A DNA stretch of 64,000 nucleotides. Origin: Flavobacteriales bacterium. Lineage in GTDB: Bacteria; Bacteroidota; Bacteroidia; Flavobacteriales_F; PHOS-HE28. This document shows positions 25,005 to 33,587 of the stretch, piece after piece (position 1 is the stretch's first letter; the number at the start of each line of letters is the position of its first letter). The stretch is from NCBI GenBank assembly GCA_016788295.1, contig JAEUSY010000004.1, forward strand, positions 62,001 to 126,000. The letters are read 5' to 3'. The notes beneath the pieces are model-generated. The model was not told the origin of the DNA. It was given only the letters and a program-made list of their open reading frames with translations, and ran no database searches. The translations under genes were made by a program, and so were the position numbers.

Positions 25005-25745
25005 TCACTTCAACCCGCGCTGCTTCTGCACGGTCTCGTAAGCCTCCTGCACTTTCTTGAACTTCTCATTGGCGGCCTTCTGCACCTCCTCGCCCAACTG
25101 CGCCACCTTGTCGGGGTGGTACTTCATGGCCATGCGGCGGTAGGCCTTCTTCACCTCCTCGTCGGTGGCATTCGCATCGATCTCCAAGATGCTGTACGCC
25201 GCGCTGGGGTCGGCGGTGCGGAACATGGCACTGAGCGAACCGAGGTCCTTGTCGCTGACGCCCATATCGTGCGCAATGCGGCGCAGCAGGTCATACTCGG
25301 CGCGGTCCACATGGCCATCGGCGTGTGCGAGACCGATGAGGTAGTGCATGAGCTGCAGGCGCACCGGATGCGGCATGTTCTGCCGTATCTGCACGCACAC
25401 ATCGTGTACGGGGATCTCGCGCTTCAGCACATCGCGCAGAAGCACCAACAACTGTTGCGCCTGCAATGCACCGAATTGCTGCATGAAGAACTGCCGCACG
25501 TGGTCGAGCTCGCGCTGGGTCACACGTCCATCGGCCTTCATCAGCGCAGCGGTGAGCACCACGAGGCTCATGGCGAGATCGCCGCCGGTGGTGGTGTGTT
25601 GGCGGGGACCTTGTTGTGGGGCGGGCGCCTCATCGGGACCGCGCCAGGTGTCAAGCATGGCGCCGAGGGCAAAGCCCAGCAGCCCGCCGATGGGTCCACC
25701 GAAGGCCCAACCGAGGCCGCCACCGATCCATTTGGAAAAGCTCAC
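25005..25745 (-). CDS. TerB-like and J-domain protein (DjlA-like)
   Basis: A 246-residue protein with three parts: a Gly-rich hydrophobic N-terminus ([21 protein letters not shown], residues ~8-28) that may insert in a membrane, a TerB-like helical domain (~55-170, [16 protein letters not shown] and [15 protein letters not shown] with two acidic loops), and a C-terminal J domain (~180-246) with the HPD motif in [10 protein letters not shown]. The J domain should stimulate a DnaK ATPase. The order matches DjlA-type co-chaperones. Start is GTG at 25745. Confidence 0.88.
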   Translation of the reverse strand: MSFSKWIGGGLGWAFGGPIGGLLGFALGAMLDTWRGPDEAPAPQQGPRQHTTTGGDLAMSLVVLTAALMKADGRVTQRELDHVRQFFMQQFGALQAQQLLVLLRDVLKREIPVHDVCVQIRQNMPHPVRLQLMHYLIGLAHADGHVDRAEYDLLRRIAHDMGVSDKDLGSLSAMFRTADPSAAYSILEIDANATDEEVKKAYRRMAMKYHPDKVAQLGEEVQKAANEKFKKVQEAYETVQKQRGLK

Positions 25746-25799
25746 GAGAGGGGGACGATTTACTGTAGGGGTGCGAAATTGCGGAAATGGTGAAGGATG

Positions 25800-26600
25800 C
25801 TACCAGCTGCCGCCCGCACCGCCGCCGCCGAAGCTGCCTCCGCCGAAGCCACCGAAACCGCCGCCGCCGCCACCGCTCCAGCCACCACCGCCTCCACCAC
25901 CGTTCCAGCGACCGCTGTGCTTGCGGTCCATTTGGCTCAGCAGCCACATGGCGGTCCAGAAATCGACCTGGTTGGTGCGGGCATAGCGGTTCACACGACC
26001 GCGCCATGCGGCGATCATCACCACGAAGAAGAGCAGGAAGAAGATCAGCACCTTCCAGGGGAACTTCTGCTTGCCGTAGCTCTTCTCGTTGAACTCGCCC
26101 TTGGCCAGCGCCATCAGCACTTCGGTGGCTTGATCGATGCCCGCGAAGTATTGGCCCTCGCGGAAATGAGGCAGAAGCTCTTTATCGATGACGCGCTTTG
26201 CCGTGAGATCGGGGATGGCGCCTTCGAGCCCGTAGCCTGTGGCGATGAAGACCTTGCGTTGACCGGGCGGCCCGTTGGGCTTGATCAGCAACACGATGCC
26301 ATTGTCGAAGCCCTTTTTGCCGATGCCCCAACGCTCACCGATCGCGAAGGCAAGGTCCGCCTCGGACTGGTCGCACAGCGTGTCCACGATGATCACCAGC
26401 AGTTGGTTGCTGGTCTCGCGTGCGAACTGCACCAACTTGGCGTTGAGGCGCTGTTCCTCAGAGGCGGAAAGCAGTTCGGCGTAGGACCACAGCAGGCGGT
26501 CCTGTTCGCGTTCCTTGGGCGGCGTGAGGGAACAATCGAAACGCGCGGCCTGCGCGGTGGTGGCCAGAAGCAACAGGACGATGGCGGCGAGCTTCCTCAT
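25800..26600 (-). CDS. TPM domain protein with signal peptide and Gly-rich tail
   Basis: A 266-residue protein, the last gene of the lemA operon. It has a signal peptide (MRKLAAIVLLLLATTAQA), a TPM domain (residues ~35-165, LLVIIVDTLCDQSEADLAFAIGERWGIG and GIVLLIKPN), a TM helix (~200-220, VLIFFLLFFVVMIAAW) and a Gly-rich C-terminal tail ending GGGGAGGSW. This YgcG-like layout is common next to lemA. The function is unsettled: TPM domains have been linked to phosphatase activity and to photosystem repair in plants. The start overlaps the stop of the previous gene by 4 bp. Confidence 0.87.
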   Translation of the reverse strand: MRKLAAIVLLLLATTAQAARFDCSLTPPKEREQDRLLWSYAELLSASEEQRLNAKLVQFARETSNQLLVIIVDTLCDQSEADLAFAIGERWGIGKKGFDNGIVLLIKPNGPPGQRKVFIATGYGLEGAIPDLTAKRVIDKELLPHFREGQYFAGIDQATEVLMALAKGEFNEKSYGKQKFPWKVLIFFLLFFVVMIAAWRGRVNRYARTNQVDFWTAMWLLSQMDRKHSGRWNGGGGGGGWSGGGGGGFGGFGGGSFGGGGAGGSW

Positions 26601-27046
26601 CGGCGCGAGAAACTGACCTCGTTGGAAAGCTCGTTGCGGTCGTTGGCCAGCAAGGGGAAATGTTGCTTGAGCTTGGAGGCCACCATGTGCACGGCCTCGG
26701 CCAATCCATCGGCCCGGCGACCGGCGGCGAAGTGCAACTTCAGCACGGCCACCACATCGGTCCAGAAACCTTCCGGAACACGTTCGTTGATGCCCTTGTC
26801 GCCGATGACGGCCACCTTGCGATCGGCCACGCACACGTAGATCAGTACGCCGTTGCGCTGGTCGGTGCGGTGCATGCCGAGCTCCTCGAACACGAAGGCG
26901 GCATGGTCCAGCACATCATCCTCGATGTGGTCCTCCAGGTGCACACGGATCTCGCCCGAGGTGAGCCGTTCGGCTTCACCAATCGCCTGCGCAATACGTT
27001 CGCGCTCGGCATTCGAAAGGAAATCCTCTGCGGTGAGGGTGGTCAC
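26597..27046 (-). CDS. TPM domain protein, cytoplasmic form
   Basis: A 149-residue TPM-domain protein without a signal peptide or TM segment. It shows AIGEAERLTSGEIRVHLEDH, NGVLIYVCVADRKVAVIGDKGIN and a helical C-terminus. It sits between lemA and the exported TPM gene with 4-bp overlaps on both sides, which indicates a translationally coupled operon. The three products probably work together at the inner membrane, but their task is not known. Confidence 0.87.
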   Translation of the reverse strand: MTTLTAEDFLSNAERERIAQAIGEAERLTSGEIRVHLEDHIEDDVLDHAAFVFEELGMHRTDQRNGVLIYVCVADRKVAVIGDKGINERVPEGFWTDVVAVLKLHFAAGRRADGLAEAVHMVASKLKQHFPLLANDRNELSNEVSFSRR

Positions 27047-27630
27047 TTGAAAGAGATATCAGGCGCGTTCTCGGTGCCCTCCTGCGCCTTGAAATAACCC
27101 TTCTCCTCGAAGTTGAACATGCCGGCCAGCAGGTTGCCGGGGAAGCGCTTGATGCGCGTGTTGTATTGGCGCACCACATCGTTGAACTTGCGGCGCTCCA
27201 CACTGATGCGGTTCTCCATGCCTTCGTACTGGGCCTGGAAATCGCGGAACGCGGCCACGGCCTTCAGGTCGGGATACCGTTCAACGGTGACCATGAGGCG
27301 GCTGAGCGCACCGGTGAACTGGGCCTGCGCGTCCTCGAAGGCCTTCAGGTTCTCGGGGGTGAGCTGGTCAGCGTTCAGGTTGATGCTCGACGCCTTGCTG
27401 CGTGCTTCGATCACCTGGGTGAGGGTCTCCTGCTCGAAGTCGGCAGCACCCTTCACGATCTCCAACAGGTTCTTGGTCTTGTCGGCCCGCTCCTGGTAGC
27501 GCACGAGGACATCGCCCCATTGCTTTTCCACTTGCTCGTTGATGCCGATGGTGCCGTTGTAGAAGGTCCAGGCCCAGAAAATAATGAGGGCAAGGAAGCC
27601 GAGTCCGATATAACGACCGAGGTTCTTCAT
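27043..27630 (-). CDS. lemA: LemA family protein
   Basis: A 195-residue protein with an N-terminal TM segment (LGFLALIIFWAWTFYNG) and a long helical domain containing the LemA hallmarks NEQVEKQWGDVLVRYQERAD, ARSKASSI, SRLMVTVERYPDLKA and RFPGNLLAGMF. Orientation should be N-in or N-tail anchored with the helical domain on one side of the inner membrane. It is the first gene of lemA-TPM-TPM. A TAGTTTTG box at 27668-27675 on this strand is a good -7 candidate. Confidence 0.93.
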   Translation of the reverse strand: MKNLGRYIGLGFLALIIFWAWTFYNGTIGINEQVEKQWGDVLVRYQERADKTKNLLEIVKGAADFEQETLTQVIEARSKASSINLNADQLTPENLKAFEDAQAQFTGALSRLMVTVERYPDLKAVAAFRDFQAQYEGMENRISVERRKFNDVVRQYNTRIKRFPGNLLAGMFNFEEKGYFKAQEGTENAPDISFK

Positions 27631-27667
27631 GGATGGTGTGCGATGAGCGTTTCTGTTGATCGCGGGA

Positions 27668-27675
27668 CAAAACTA
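27668..27675 (-). promoter_or_regulatory. TAGTTTTG -7 element of the lemA operon
   Basis: A perfect TAnnTTTG match on the minus strand, ending 37 bases before the lemA start codon. No -33 TTG was found at the usual spacing. Confidence 0.45.
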
Positions 27676-27784
27676 TTGCGTTAAGCCCGGCCATCGACCG
27701 TGCGGATCACATGCCATGACCAGCGGTCGGCCAAGTTGACAGGCGGCGTGTAGAGCAGCACGAACATTGCACTGGGCGGGCGCG

Positions 27785-28363
27785 ATGACCGGATCCGAAG
27801 AGACACGTTTCAATGAAGCGAACGTGATGGTGCTCCACGCGGTGACCGGCATCACAACGGAGCGCCTACGCCGGGTACACCTTCGCCCCAGGAGCTCCAA
27901 TGCGCTCTACCTGCCCTGGTACGCTGAACGACCGGGCGGCGCTTTCGTGCACGGGGATCGCATCACGGTGACCGACGAACTGCACAGGGCACTGCAGGAA
28001 CGGGACGCCGCACGCACCTTGCGCTGGCTGCTGTTGATGGCGCACGAGGTAATGCATGTGGAACAGGCCTGGCGAACAGGCCGCAATCGGGCCAGCAAAT
28101 GGCGGTTCACGGCACGGACAGTGGCAGGATATGTTTCCTCCTTTCTCCGCCACGGGACCGCTGCGCACCGCATGGCCACCATGGAGCAGGAAGCGGAAAT
28201 AGGACGCACTCGCATGCGCGAACTAATGCGCAGAACAGGGGGCGTACATCCTGGTCATCAAGTGATCGACCTCGTGCTGCGAAATGATGTGACCGGCATG
28301 AAGGGCTTCCTCGACCGGAACGACGCGCTGATCCGCCAACTGCGGAGCGAGTTCGTGGTGTAG
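27785..28363 (+). CDS. Putative zinc metallopeptidase-like protein (HEVMH motif)
   Basis: A 192-residue protein I cannot assign to a named family. LLLMAHEVMHVEQAWRTG carries an HExxH zinc-binding motif near residue 90, and MEQEAEIGRTRM about 40 residues later could give the third ligand (Glu). This arrangement, preceded by FVHGDRITVTDELH, resembles the DUF4157-like metallopeptidase fold. No signal peptide is seen. It lies alone between divergent or convergent neighbours. The upstream in-frame TTG at 27767 is less likely as a start than the ATG at 27785. Confidence 0.6.
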   Translation: MTGSEETRFNEANVMVLHAVTGITTERLRRVHLRPRSSNALYLPWYAERPGGAFVHGDRITVTDELHRALQERDAARTLRWLLLMAHEVMHVEQAWRTGRNRASKWRFTARTVAGYVSSFLRHGTAAHRMATMEQEAEIGRTRMRELMRRTGGVHPGHQVIDLVLRNDVTGMKGFLDRNDALIRQLRSEFVV

Positions 28364-28371
28364 CGAAGGGC

Positions 28372-29442
28372 TCAGTGCTGCACCTGCAGGCGCGTGCTCC
28401 AAGCCGACGTGCTTCCACCCACGCGGACAGTGTAGCTGCCATTGGCCAGGTTGCCCAGGTCCATTTGTACCGTGGAACCACCACGCACCGGCGGACCGGC
28501 GAGCACCACGCGACCCGCGGCATCAAGCACTTCGAGCATACCATTCACGCCCGCTGGCACAGCCACGTTCATGGTGCCATTGGCCGGGTTGGGGTACAGT
28601 ACCAATTGGTCATTGGCATTCAACTGCGCCACGGAGGTGTTCACGTTCTCGGGATCGTAGTAGAAGCGGGCGGTGGTGGCCTGTCCGGCGAGCGTGGTCA
28701 CGATAAGCACCGGCGCATCCATGCCCAGCGCGATCCACTTGTACTCCACGGTCTCTGGCTCGTTAATGCGGAATCCCTGACCGAACTGGTTCACGTAGAT
28801 GGAATCCGAACGCTGCAGCACCGAACGCACGCGCAACACCTGGAAGGTATCGGCGGGCAGGTAGATGGTGCCCCATCCATCCACGTTGTTGATGCGGAGC
28901 TGGTCCTGCATGAAACTGAACAAGGTGGGCACACTGAGCGTGAAACTGCTGAAGGAGCTGTCCTCATCCCCGAAGTTCATCGGGAAGCGATGGATGTAGT
29001 CCACCGGCACGCGGCGCGTGCTGGAAGGCAGACCGTTGATGTTGGCGCCGAAGCCCACGTTGCGGTAACCGGAAGCGTCCTTCTTGTAGTAGTCGTACAG
29101 GTTGGAAACGGTGAGGAAGGTCTGGAAGCTGAAGTCCTGCCCCTTCATCGCGAAGTTGGCCTGATGCTGGGGGTACAGGATGGCATTATTGAAGAAGAGC
29201 TGGTAGGCGAAGGGCGTGGAAGAGACCGCAACCGCTGTATCGGCACCGGGCAGGTCGGGGGACAGGTCGCTGAAGTCCCAAACAACGTCAGCGCCGGTGA
29301 GGCCCAGGTCCACGCCAGCGGCTACGGTGTTGCGGTATCGCATGGTGTCGCCTGAAGAGGGCATATCGGCCGTCCCGATGGTGATCTGGGCGAAGGCGGG
29401 GGCGAACAATACGAGAGTACAGAGGGTAAGGATGGATCGCAT
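28372..29442 (-). CDS. T9SS-sorted secreted protein
   Basis: A 356-residue secreted protein. The signal peptide MRSILTLCTLVLFAPAFAQ is followed by a beta-rich region with no recognised domain (VVWDFSDLSPDLPGADTAV, GQDFSFQTFLTVSNLYDYY) and a T9SS type A sorting domain (residues ~280-356: LVLYPNPANGTMNVAVPAG, VLDAAGRVVL, LANGSYTVRVGG). The ATG at 29442 is chosen as the signal peptide start; a TAGCTTTG box at 29460-29467 on the minus strand lies 17 bases upstream. Function unknown; surface attachment or secretion is inferred from the sorting domain. Confidence 0.82.
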   Translation of the reverse strand: MRSILTLCTLVLFAPAFAQITIGTADMPSSGDTMRYRNTVAAGVDLGLTGADVVWDFSDLSPDLPGADTAVAVSSTPFAYQLFFNNAILYPQHQANFAMKGQDFSFQTFLTVSNLYDYYKKDASGYRNVGFGANINGLPSSTRRVPVDYIHRFPMNFGDEDSSFSSFTLSVPTLFSFMQDQLRINNVDGWGTIYLPADTFQVLRVRSVLQRSDSIYVNQFGQGFRINEPETVEYKWIALGMDAPVLIVTTLAGQATTARFYYDPENVNTSVAQLNANDQLVLYPNPANGTMNVAVPAGVNGMLEVLDAAGRVVLAGPPVRGGSTVQMDLGNLANGSYTVRVGGSTSAWSTRLQVQH

Positions 29443-29516
29443 GGGGTTCCGGTTGCCACCAAAGCTACCGGAAGCGGCCATACCGGATCGGCCCGATGGT
29501 TGCCGCAGTAGTGACC

Positions 29517-29524
29517 TACCTTTG
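29517..29524 (+). promoter_or_regulatory. TACCTTTG -7 element before the carboxypeptidase-like domain gene
   Basis: A perfect TAnnTTTG match ending seven bases before the ATG at 29532. A TTG at 29500-29502 is 14 bases upstream, shorter than usual. The divergent T9SS gene has its own box at 29460-29467. Confidence 0.5.
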
Positions 29525-29531
29525 TTTCCCA

Positions 29532-30155
29532 ATGCGTCATCTACTCCTGATAGCTGCGGCCCTGCTCGCTCTTCATGTGCATGCCCAGCCGAACCAACCC
29601 ATGCTGGTGCAGTTCAGCGGCGTGGTGGTCACCGACAGCCTACTGCCCGTTCCCTTCACCAACATCCTGGTGAAGAACACCTATCGCGGCACCATGACCG
29701 ATGTGTTCGGCTACTTCAGCTTCGTGGCGCAGGAAGGTGATACCATCCTGTTCAGTGCCGTGGGCTTCCAGCGCTCGCAATACGTGATCCCCGACAGCCT
29801 CACGGAGAACAAGTACTCCATGATCCACGTGATGAACCGAGACACGGTGCAATTGCGTGAGATCGCGGTGTACCCTTGGCCTTCGCGCGAGCAGTTCCGC
29901 GAAGCCTTCCTGAACCTGCGCCTGCCTGCGGATGACTACCAGCTGGCCATGCGGAACCTTTCGCCCGCCGAGATGGTGCAGCGTATGGAAAACCTGCCGC
30001 CCGACGCCTACCAGAGCTTCCGCTACCAGATGCAGATGGACCACACCAAGCTGTATTGGGCGGGTGGCACACCACCGATCAATCTGTTCAATCCCATTGC
30101 CTGGGCGCAGTTCGTGCAGGCCTGGCAGAACGGTGCCTACAAGAAGAAGGATTGA
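29532..30155 (+). CDS. Exported protein with carboxypeptidase-like regulatory domain
   Basis: A 207-residue protein. After a signal peptide (MRHLLLIAAALLALHVHAQ) residues ~26-110 form a carboxypeptidase D regulatory-like domain (FSGVVVTDSLLPVPFTNILV, GTMTDVFGYFSFVAQEGDT, ILFSAVGF), the plug-side module seen in TonB-dependent receptors, here without a barrel. The C-terminal ~90 residues (YPWPSREQFREAFLNLRLP) are conserved in Bacteroidota copies of unknown role. It is followed 9 bp later by rnhB in the same direction. Confidence 0.82.
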   Translation: MRHLLLIAAALLALHVHAQPNQPMLVQFSGVVVTDSLLPVPFTNILVKNTYRGTMTDVFGYFSFVAQEGDTILFSAVGFQRSQYVIPDSLTENKYSMIHVMNRDTVQLREIAVYPWPSREQFREAFLNLRLPADDYQLAMRNLSPAEMVQRMENLPPDAYQSFRYQMQMDHTKLYWAGGTPPINLFNPIAWAQFVQAWQNGAYKKKD

Positions 30156-30164
30156 CGCGGCCCC

Positions 30165-30767
30165 ATGGCCACCCTGCTCCCCTACCTGAACAAAGGCCTG
30201 CTGGAGGCCGGGTGCGACGAGGCGGGGCGTGGATGCCTGGCCGGACCAGTGGTCGCCGCGGCTGTGATCCTGCCACCGCGTGTGCGGATACCCGGATTGG
30301 ACGACAGCAAGAAGTTGACGCACGAACGGCGCGAGGCCTTGCGTCCACTGATCGAAGAACGTGCCCTAGCGTGGGCCGTGGCCTTCGTGGAGCCCACCGA
30401 GATCGATGTGATCAACATCCAGCGGGCGAGCTTCCTGGCCATGCACCGCGCCTTGGACCAACTGGCACAACGCCCCGAGCACCTGCTGATAGACGGCAAC
30501 CGCTTCACGCCCTATGCGGGCATTGCGCACACCTGTCTGGTAAAGGGTGATGCGCGTTTCAGGAGCATTGCGGCAGCGAGCATCTTGGCGAAGACCCACC
30601 GCGATGCGCACATGGCCAAGCTGCATGCGCACCACCCCGATTACAATTGGGCGGTGAACAAGGGCTACCCCACGCCTGACCACCGTGCCGCCATTGAGCG
30701 CGTGGGGCCTTGCGAGCACCACCGGCGCAGCTTCCGCCTGCTGAAAGAGCAGCTCGACCTCTTCTGA
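30165..30767 (+). CDS. rnhB: Ribonuclease HII
   Basis: A 200-residue enzyme that nicks RNA in RNA-DNA hybrids and removes misincorporated ribonucleotides. The catalytic acids are all present: Asp18 and Glu19 in [13 protein letters not shown], Asp110 in LLIDGNRF and Asp129 in VKGDARF; DDSKKL and [14 protein letters not shown] are further family motifs. Length is normal. It follows the previous gene by 9 bp and probably shares its promoter. Confidence 0.97.
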   Translation: MATLLPYLNKGLLEAGCDEAGRGCLAGPVVAAAVILPPRVRIPGLDDSKKLTHERREALRPLIEERALAWAVAFVEPTEIDVINIQRASFLAMHRALDQLAQRPEHLLIDGNRFTPYAGIAHTCLVKGDARFRSIAAASILAKTHRDAHMAKLHAHHPDYNWAVNKGYPTPDHRAAIERVGPCEHHRRSFRLLKEQLDLF

Positions 30768-30868
30768 GTCCCTGTACACGTGTCCACATGCGGGTGTGCA
30801 AAGGCCGCGTGGATCGCGGCGTTCCGGCGTTCGGGCACGGATAATTTCGCACACGTCCCTACCACACC

Positions 30869-33520
30869 ATGCGCCGCCTTCCCGCTATTCTCCTGCTCCT
30901 GCTGATCGCGGGCGCCGCAGCATGGACCCTTTACCGCTGGAACGCATCGGCCCTGGGCAGTTCGGACCCGTGGCAAGCAGTGCCCGCGCAGAGCGCCATG
31001 GTGCTGGAGTTCCCCGATGCGCTGGCCGGATGGGACCGCATCATGCACACCTCGCAGCACTGGAACGCGCTGGAACAGTTGCCCGGCATGGCGGCCACCG
31101 GCAGGCTCGTGGCGCGCATCAACGCACGCAAGGAGGACGACCCTGCATTACGCACGGCACTGAGCGGCGCTTCGATTCTGGTGAGCGTGCAACGTGTGGG
31201 TGGCCAAGGCTGCGGAGCCTTGATCGTATGCGCACCACGCCAGACCAACGAGGCCGCACTGAACGCGCTGGCCAATGCACTGGCCATGGACGCCGCCAGC
31301 GTGGAACAAGTGCGCAATGGTGCTTCGGTACAATTGGTGCTGGACACGGCCTTGACCGGACCGGTATTGGCCCAAGCGCACGGACTCTGGTTGATGGCCA
31401 CTTCGCGCGATGTGCTCGACGAGGCCTTGCTGGAACTGAACAACGGACAGGGCCTGGTTGCTGACAGCCTTTTGAGAACGGCACGCAGCACCTTGGGCGG
31501 TGGCACCGATGCCCATGTACTGATCCACCTGGAACGTACGCGGAACCTGCTCGCTAACTGGTTCACACCCGATGCCCTAATGGCACTTGACGACATGCCC
31601 AACGGCTGGGCCGCGCTGGACCTGCGGGTACGCTCCGATGCCCTGCTGATGAGCGGCCTGGTGGCACCCGAAGGCCCGCACCGCGCGTGGACCATCCTGC
31701 AGGAGCAAGGCAGCGGTGAGCTCGCCTTGTTGCGCAGCATACCGGCCGGGGCCGAACAACTGGACATGCGCCACATCGGCGATACGAGGCAATGGGTGGC
31801 AGCGAACGAAGTGGCCATTGACGACAGCCTCTACGAAGGCCTGCTCTCATGGGTGAACGGAACGGTGACCATCGCCACAGCGCACCGTGACTCCACCGCC
31901 GCCCTGTGGGCCTTCTTCGGCACAGCGGATACCGAACAGGCCAGCACGACATTGGCCACCTACCGTCCGGTGGCTCAGCCCAACGACACGCTGCATTACC
32001 GCGGACAGCGGCTCACGCGCCTACCCACGGCACAGGAACATGAACGTATCCTGGGCACGGCGTTCGCCGGGCTGGAAAAGCCTTGGTGGACGGCACTGGG
32101 CGACCATGTGGTGTTCGCGGCCACACCACAATTGCTCTCGCAGGCCGTGGACGCGTGGTACGACGGCAACAGCCTTGCGGAAGATGGTCGCACCAGCGCT
32201 TGGGCCGCACGGATGAGCGCCACGGCAGGGCGTGCATGGTGGTGCGATGTGTCGCGTGCGTACACCGGCCTCATCCAACAGCTGAAACCCGCCGAGCAGC
32301 TCAAGGCCACGGCGCTCGCAAACCTGTGGGGCCGGTTCGGTGGCGTTACCGTGCAGCTCTCGCCTGGACAGCGGGGCATGCACCACTTGGTGGTGGGCAT
32401 ACAGCACGTGCCGTTGGAAGTGCGCACAGAGAAGACCCTTTGGAGCGCGGGCATTGGCGCACCGGCCAACCGCCAACCGGACATCGTAATGAACCACACC
32501 AACAACACCCGCGAAGTGCTGGTGCAGGACGAACAGCACCGCATCCACCTGATCAGCGCGGCGGGCAAGGTGCTGTGGCAACACGCACTGGACGGACCGA
32601 TCATGGGTGCCGTGCACCAAGTGGACCGCTTCCGCAACGGAAAACTGCAGTTGCTGTTCAACACGGCCGGTCGCGTGTACATGATCGACCGCAATGGCAA
32701 GGACGTGGGCGGGTTCCCAGTGAACCTGAAGGAACAGGCCTCCTCAGCGCTCTCGGTGTTCGACTACGAAGGCCAGCGTGACTACCGCGTGATCGTGCCG
32801 CTGAAGGATGGCCGACTGTTCAACATCGGTGTGGACGGACTCCCGGTGAAAGGGTGGGAAGCCCCCAAGCTGGCACATGCGGCCAACAGCCCGGTAACGC
32901 ACTTGCGCATCCGCAACAAGGACCACTTACTGGTATTCCCGGCCCCGGGCCGTGTGCAGGTGCTGGACCGAAGAGGAAGTGAGCGCGAAAAAGTGAAATT
33001 GGAACTACCCGAAGGCGCGAAAGTCGCTCAGGTACACGCGGGCACCGAGCTGGCCAATACCGAAGTGTTATGGACCGACCATGAGGGCACCGCTTACCGC
33101 AGCACGCTTGGCGGCACCACCACACCACTGGCGAAGGGCGTTGCGGGCGCCATCAGCATCAGTGGCAACTGGCGTAACGTTGGGCCTGAGCTGGCGCAGG
33201 TGCTGGGGGACAGTATCCGCGTGCTGCATGGCGACCAACAGGTCTGGCACAAGGGCTTTGCAGCTGCTCCCCTAACGGCCGTGCAGTGGTATGAAGTGGC
33301 CGGCGTGGGAACGGTGATCGGCGTTGTACTGCCCACCCGCGAAGAGCTGTTGTTGCTGGATGATGCCGGCGCAGCGCTGCCCGGCATGCCCCTGAAAGGT
33401 GCCACACTATGCGCAATTGCCGACCTCGACCTGGACGGACGACCCGAGGTGGTGAGCGTACTACGCAACGGCCAGGTGGTCGCTCAGGCGTTGCCACAAC
33501 GAAAGATCACCGCACCCTGA
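30869..33520 (+). CDS. Large exported protein, DUF3352-like N-terminus and beta-propeller-like C-terminus
   Basis: An 883-residue protein with an N-terminal TM or signal segment (LPAILLLLLIAGAAAWTLY). Residues ~30-540 resemble DUF3352-type exported proteins (QSAMVLEFPDALAGWDRI) and include ALWAFFGTADTEQA. Residues ~545-880 show repeated beta units of PQQ/FG-GAP propeller style: HLISAAGKVLWQHALDGPI, VYMIDRNGKDVGGFPVNL and AIADLDLDGRPEVVSVLRNG. Such a layout suggests a periplasmic or outer-surface scaffold; no enzyme motif is visible. A TAATTTCG box at 30842-30849 is a plausible -7 element. It stands alone between rnhB and the potassium transporter. Confidence 0.65.
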   Translation: MRRLPAILLLLLIAGAAAWTLYRWNASALGSSDPWQAVPAQSAMVLEFPDALAGWDRIMHTSQHWNALEQLPGMAATGRLVARINARKEDDPALRTALSGASILVSVQRVGGQGCGALIVCAPRQTNEAALNALANALAMDAASVEQVRNGASVQLVLDTALTGPVLAQAHGLWLMATSRDVLDEALLELNNGQGLVADSLLRTARSTLGGGTDAHVLIHLERTRNLLANWFTPDALMALDDMPNGWAALDLRVRSDALLMSGLVAPEGPHRAWTILQEQGSGELALLRSIPAGAEQLDMRHIGDTRQWVAANEVAIDDSLYEGLLSWVNGTVTIATAHRDSTAALWAFFGTADTEQASTTLATYRPVAQPNDTLHYRGQRLTRLPTAQEHERILGTAFAGLEKPWWTALGDHVVFAATPQLLSQAVDAWYDGNSLAEDGRTSAWAARMSATAGRAWWCDVSRAYTGLIQQLKPAEQLKATALANLWGRFGGVTVQLSPGQRGMHHLVVGIQHVPLEVRTEKTLWSAGIGAPANRQPDIVMNHTNNTREVLVQDEQHRIHLISAAGKVLWQHALDGPIMGAVHQVDRFRNGKLQLLFNTAGRVYMIDRNGKDVGGFPVNLKEQASSALSVFDYEGQRDYRVIVPLKDGRLFNIGVDGLPVKGWEAPKLAHAANSPVTHLRIRNKDHLLVFPAPGRVQVLDRRGSEREKVKLELPEGAKVAQVHAGTELANTEVLWTDHEGTAYRSTLGGTTTPLAKGVAGAISISGNWRNVGPELAQVLGDSIRVLHGDQQVWHKGFAAAPLTAVQWYEVAGVGTVIGVVLPTREELLLLDDAGAALPGMPLKGATLCAIADLDLDGRPEVVSVLRNGQVVAQALPQRKITAP

Positions 33521-33522
33521 TA

Positions 33523-33552
33523 TTGCGGCAACACCACGCTCCACTAAGTTTG
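33523..33552 (+). promoter_or_regulatory. Complete -33/-7 promoter of the potassium uptake operon
   Basis: TTG at 33523-33525 and a perfect TAAGTTTG at 33545-33552 are exactly 19 bases apart, the best match to the Bacteroidota promoter in the window. The start codon at 33588 would have a leader of about 30 nt. It lies directly after the preceding stop codon (33520). Confidence 0.75.
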
Positions 33553-33587
33553 TCACCTACAAGCTCCGGGCATGCTGGCCCGGTCCG

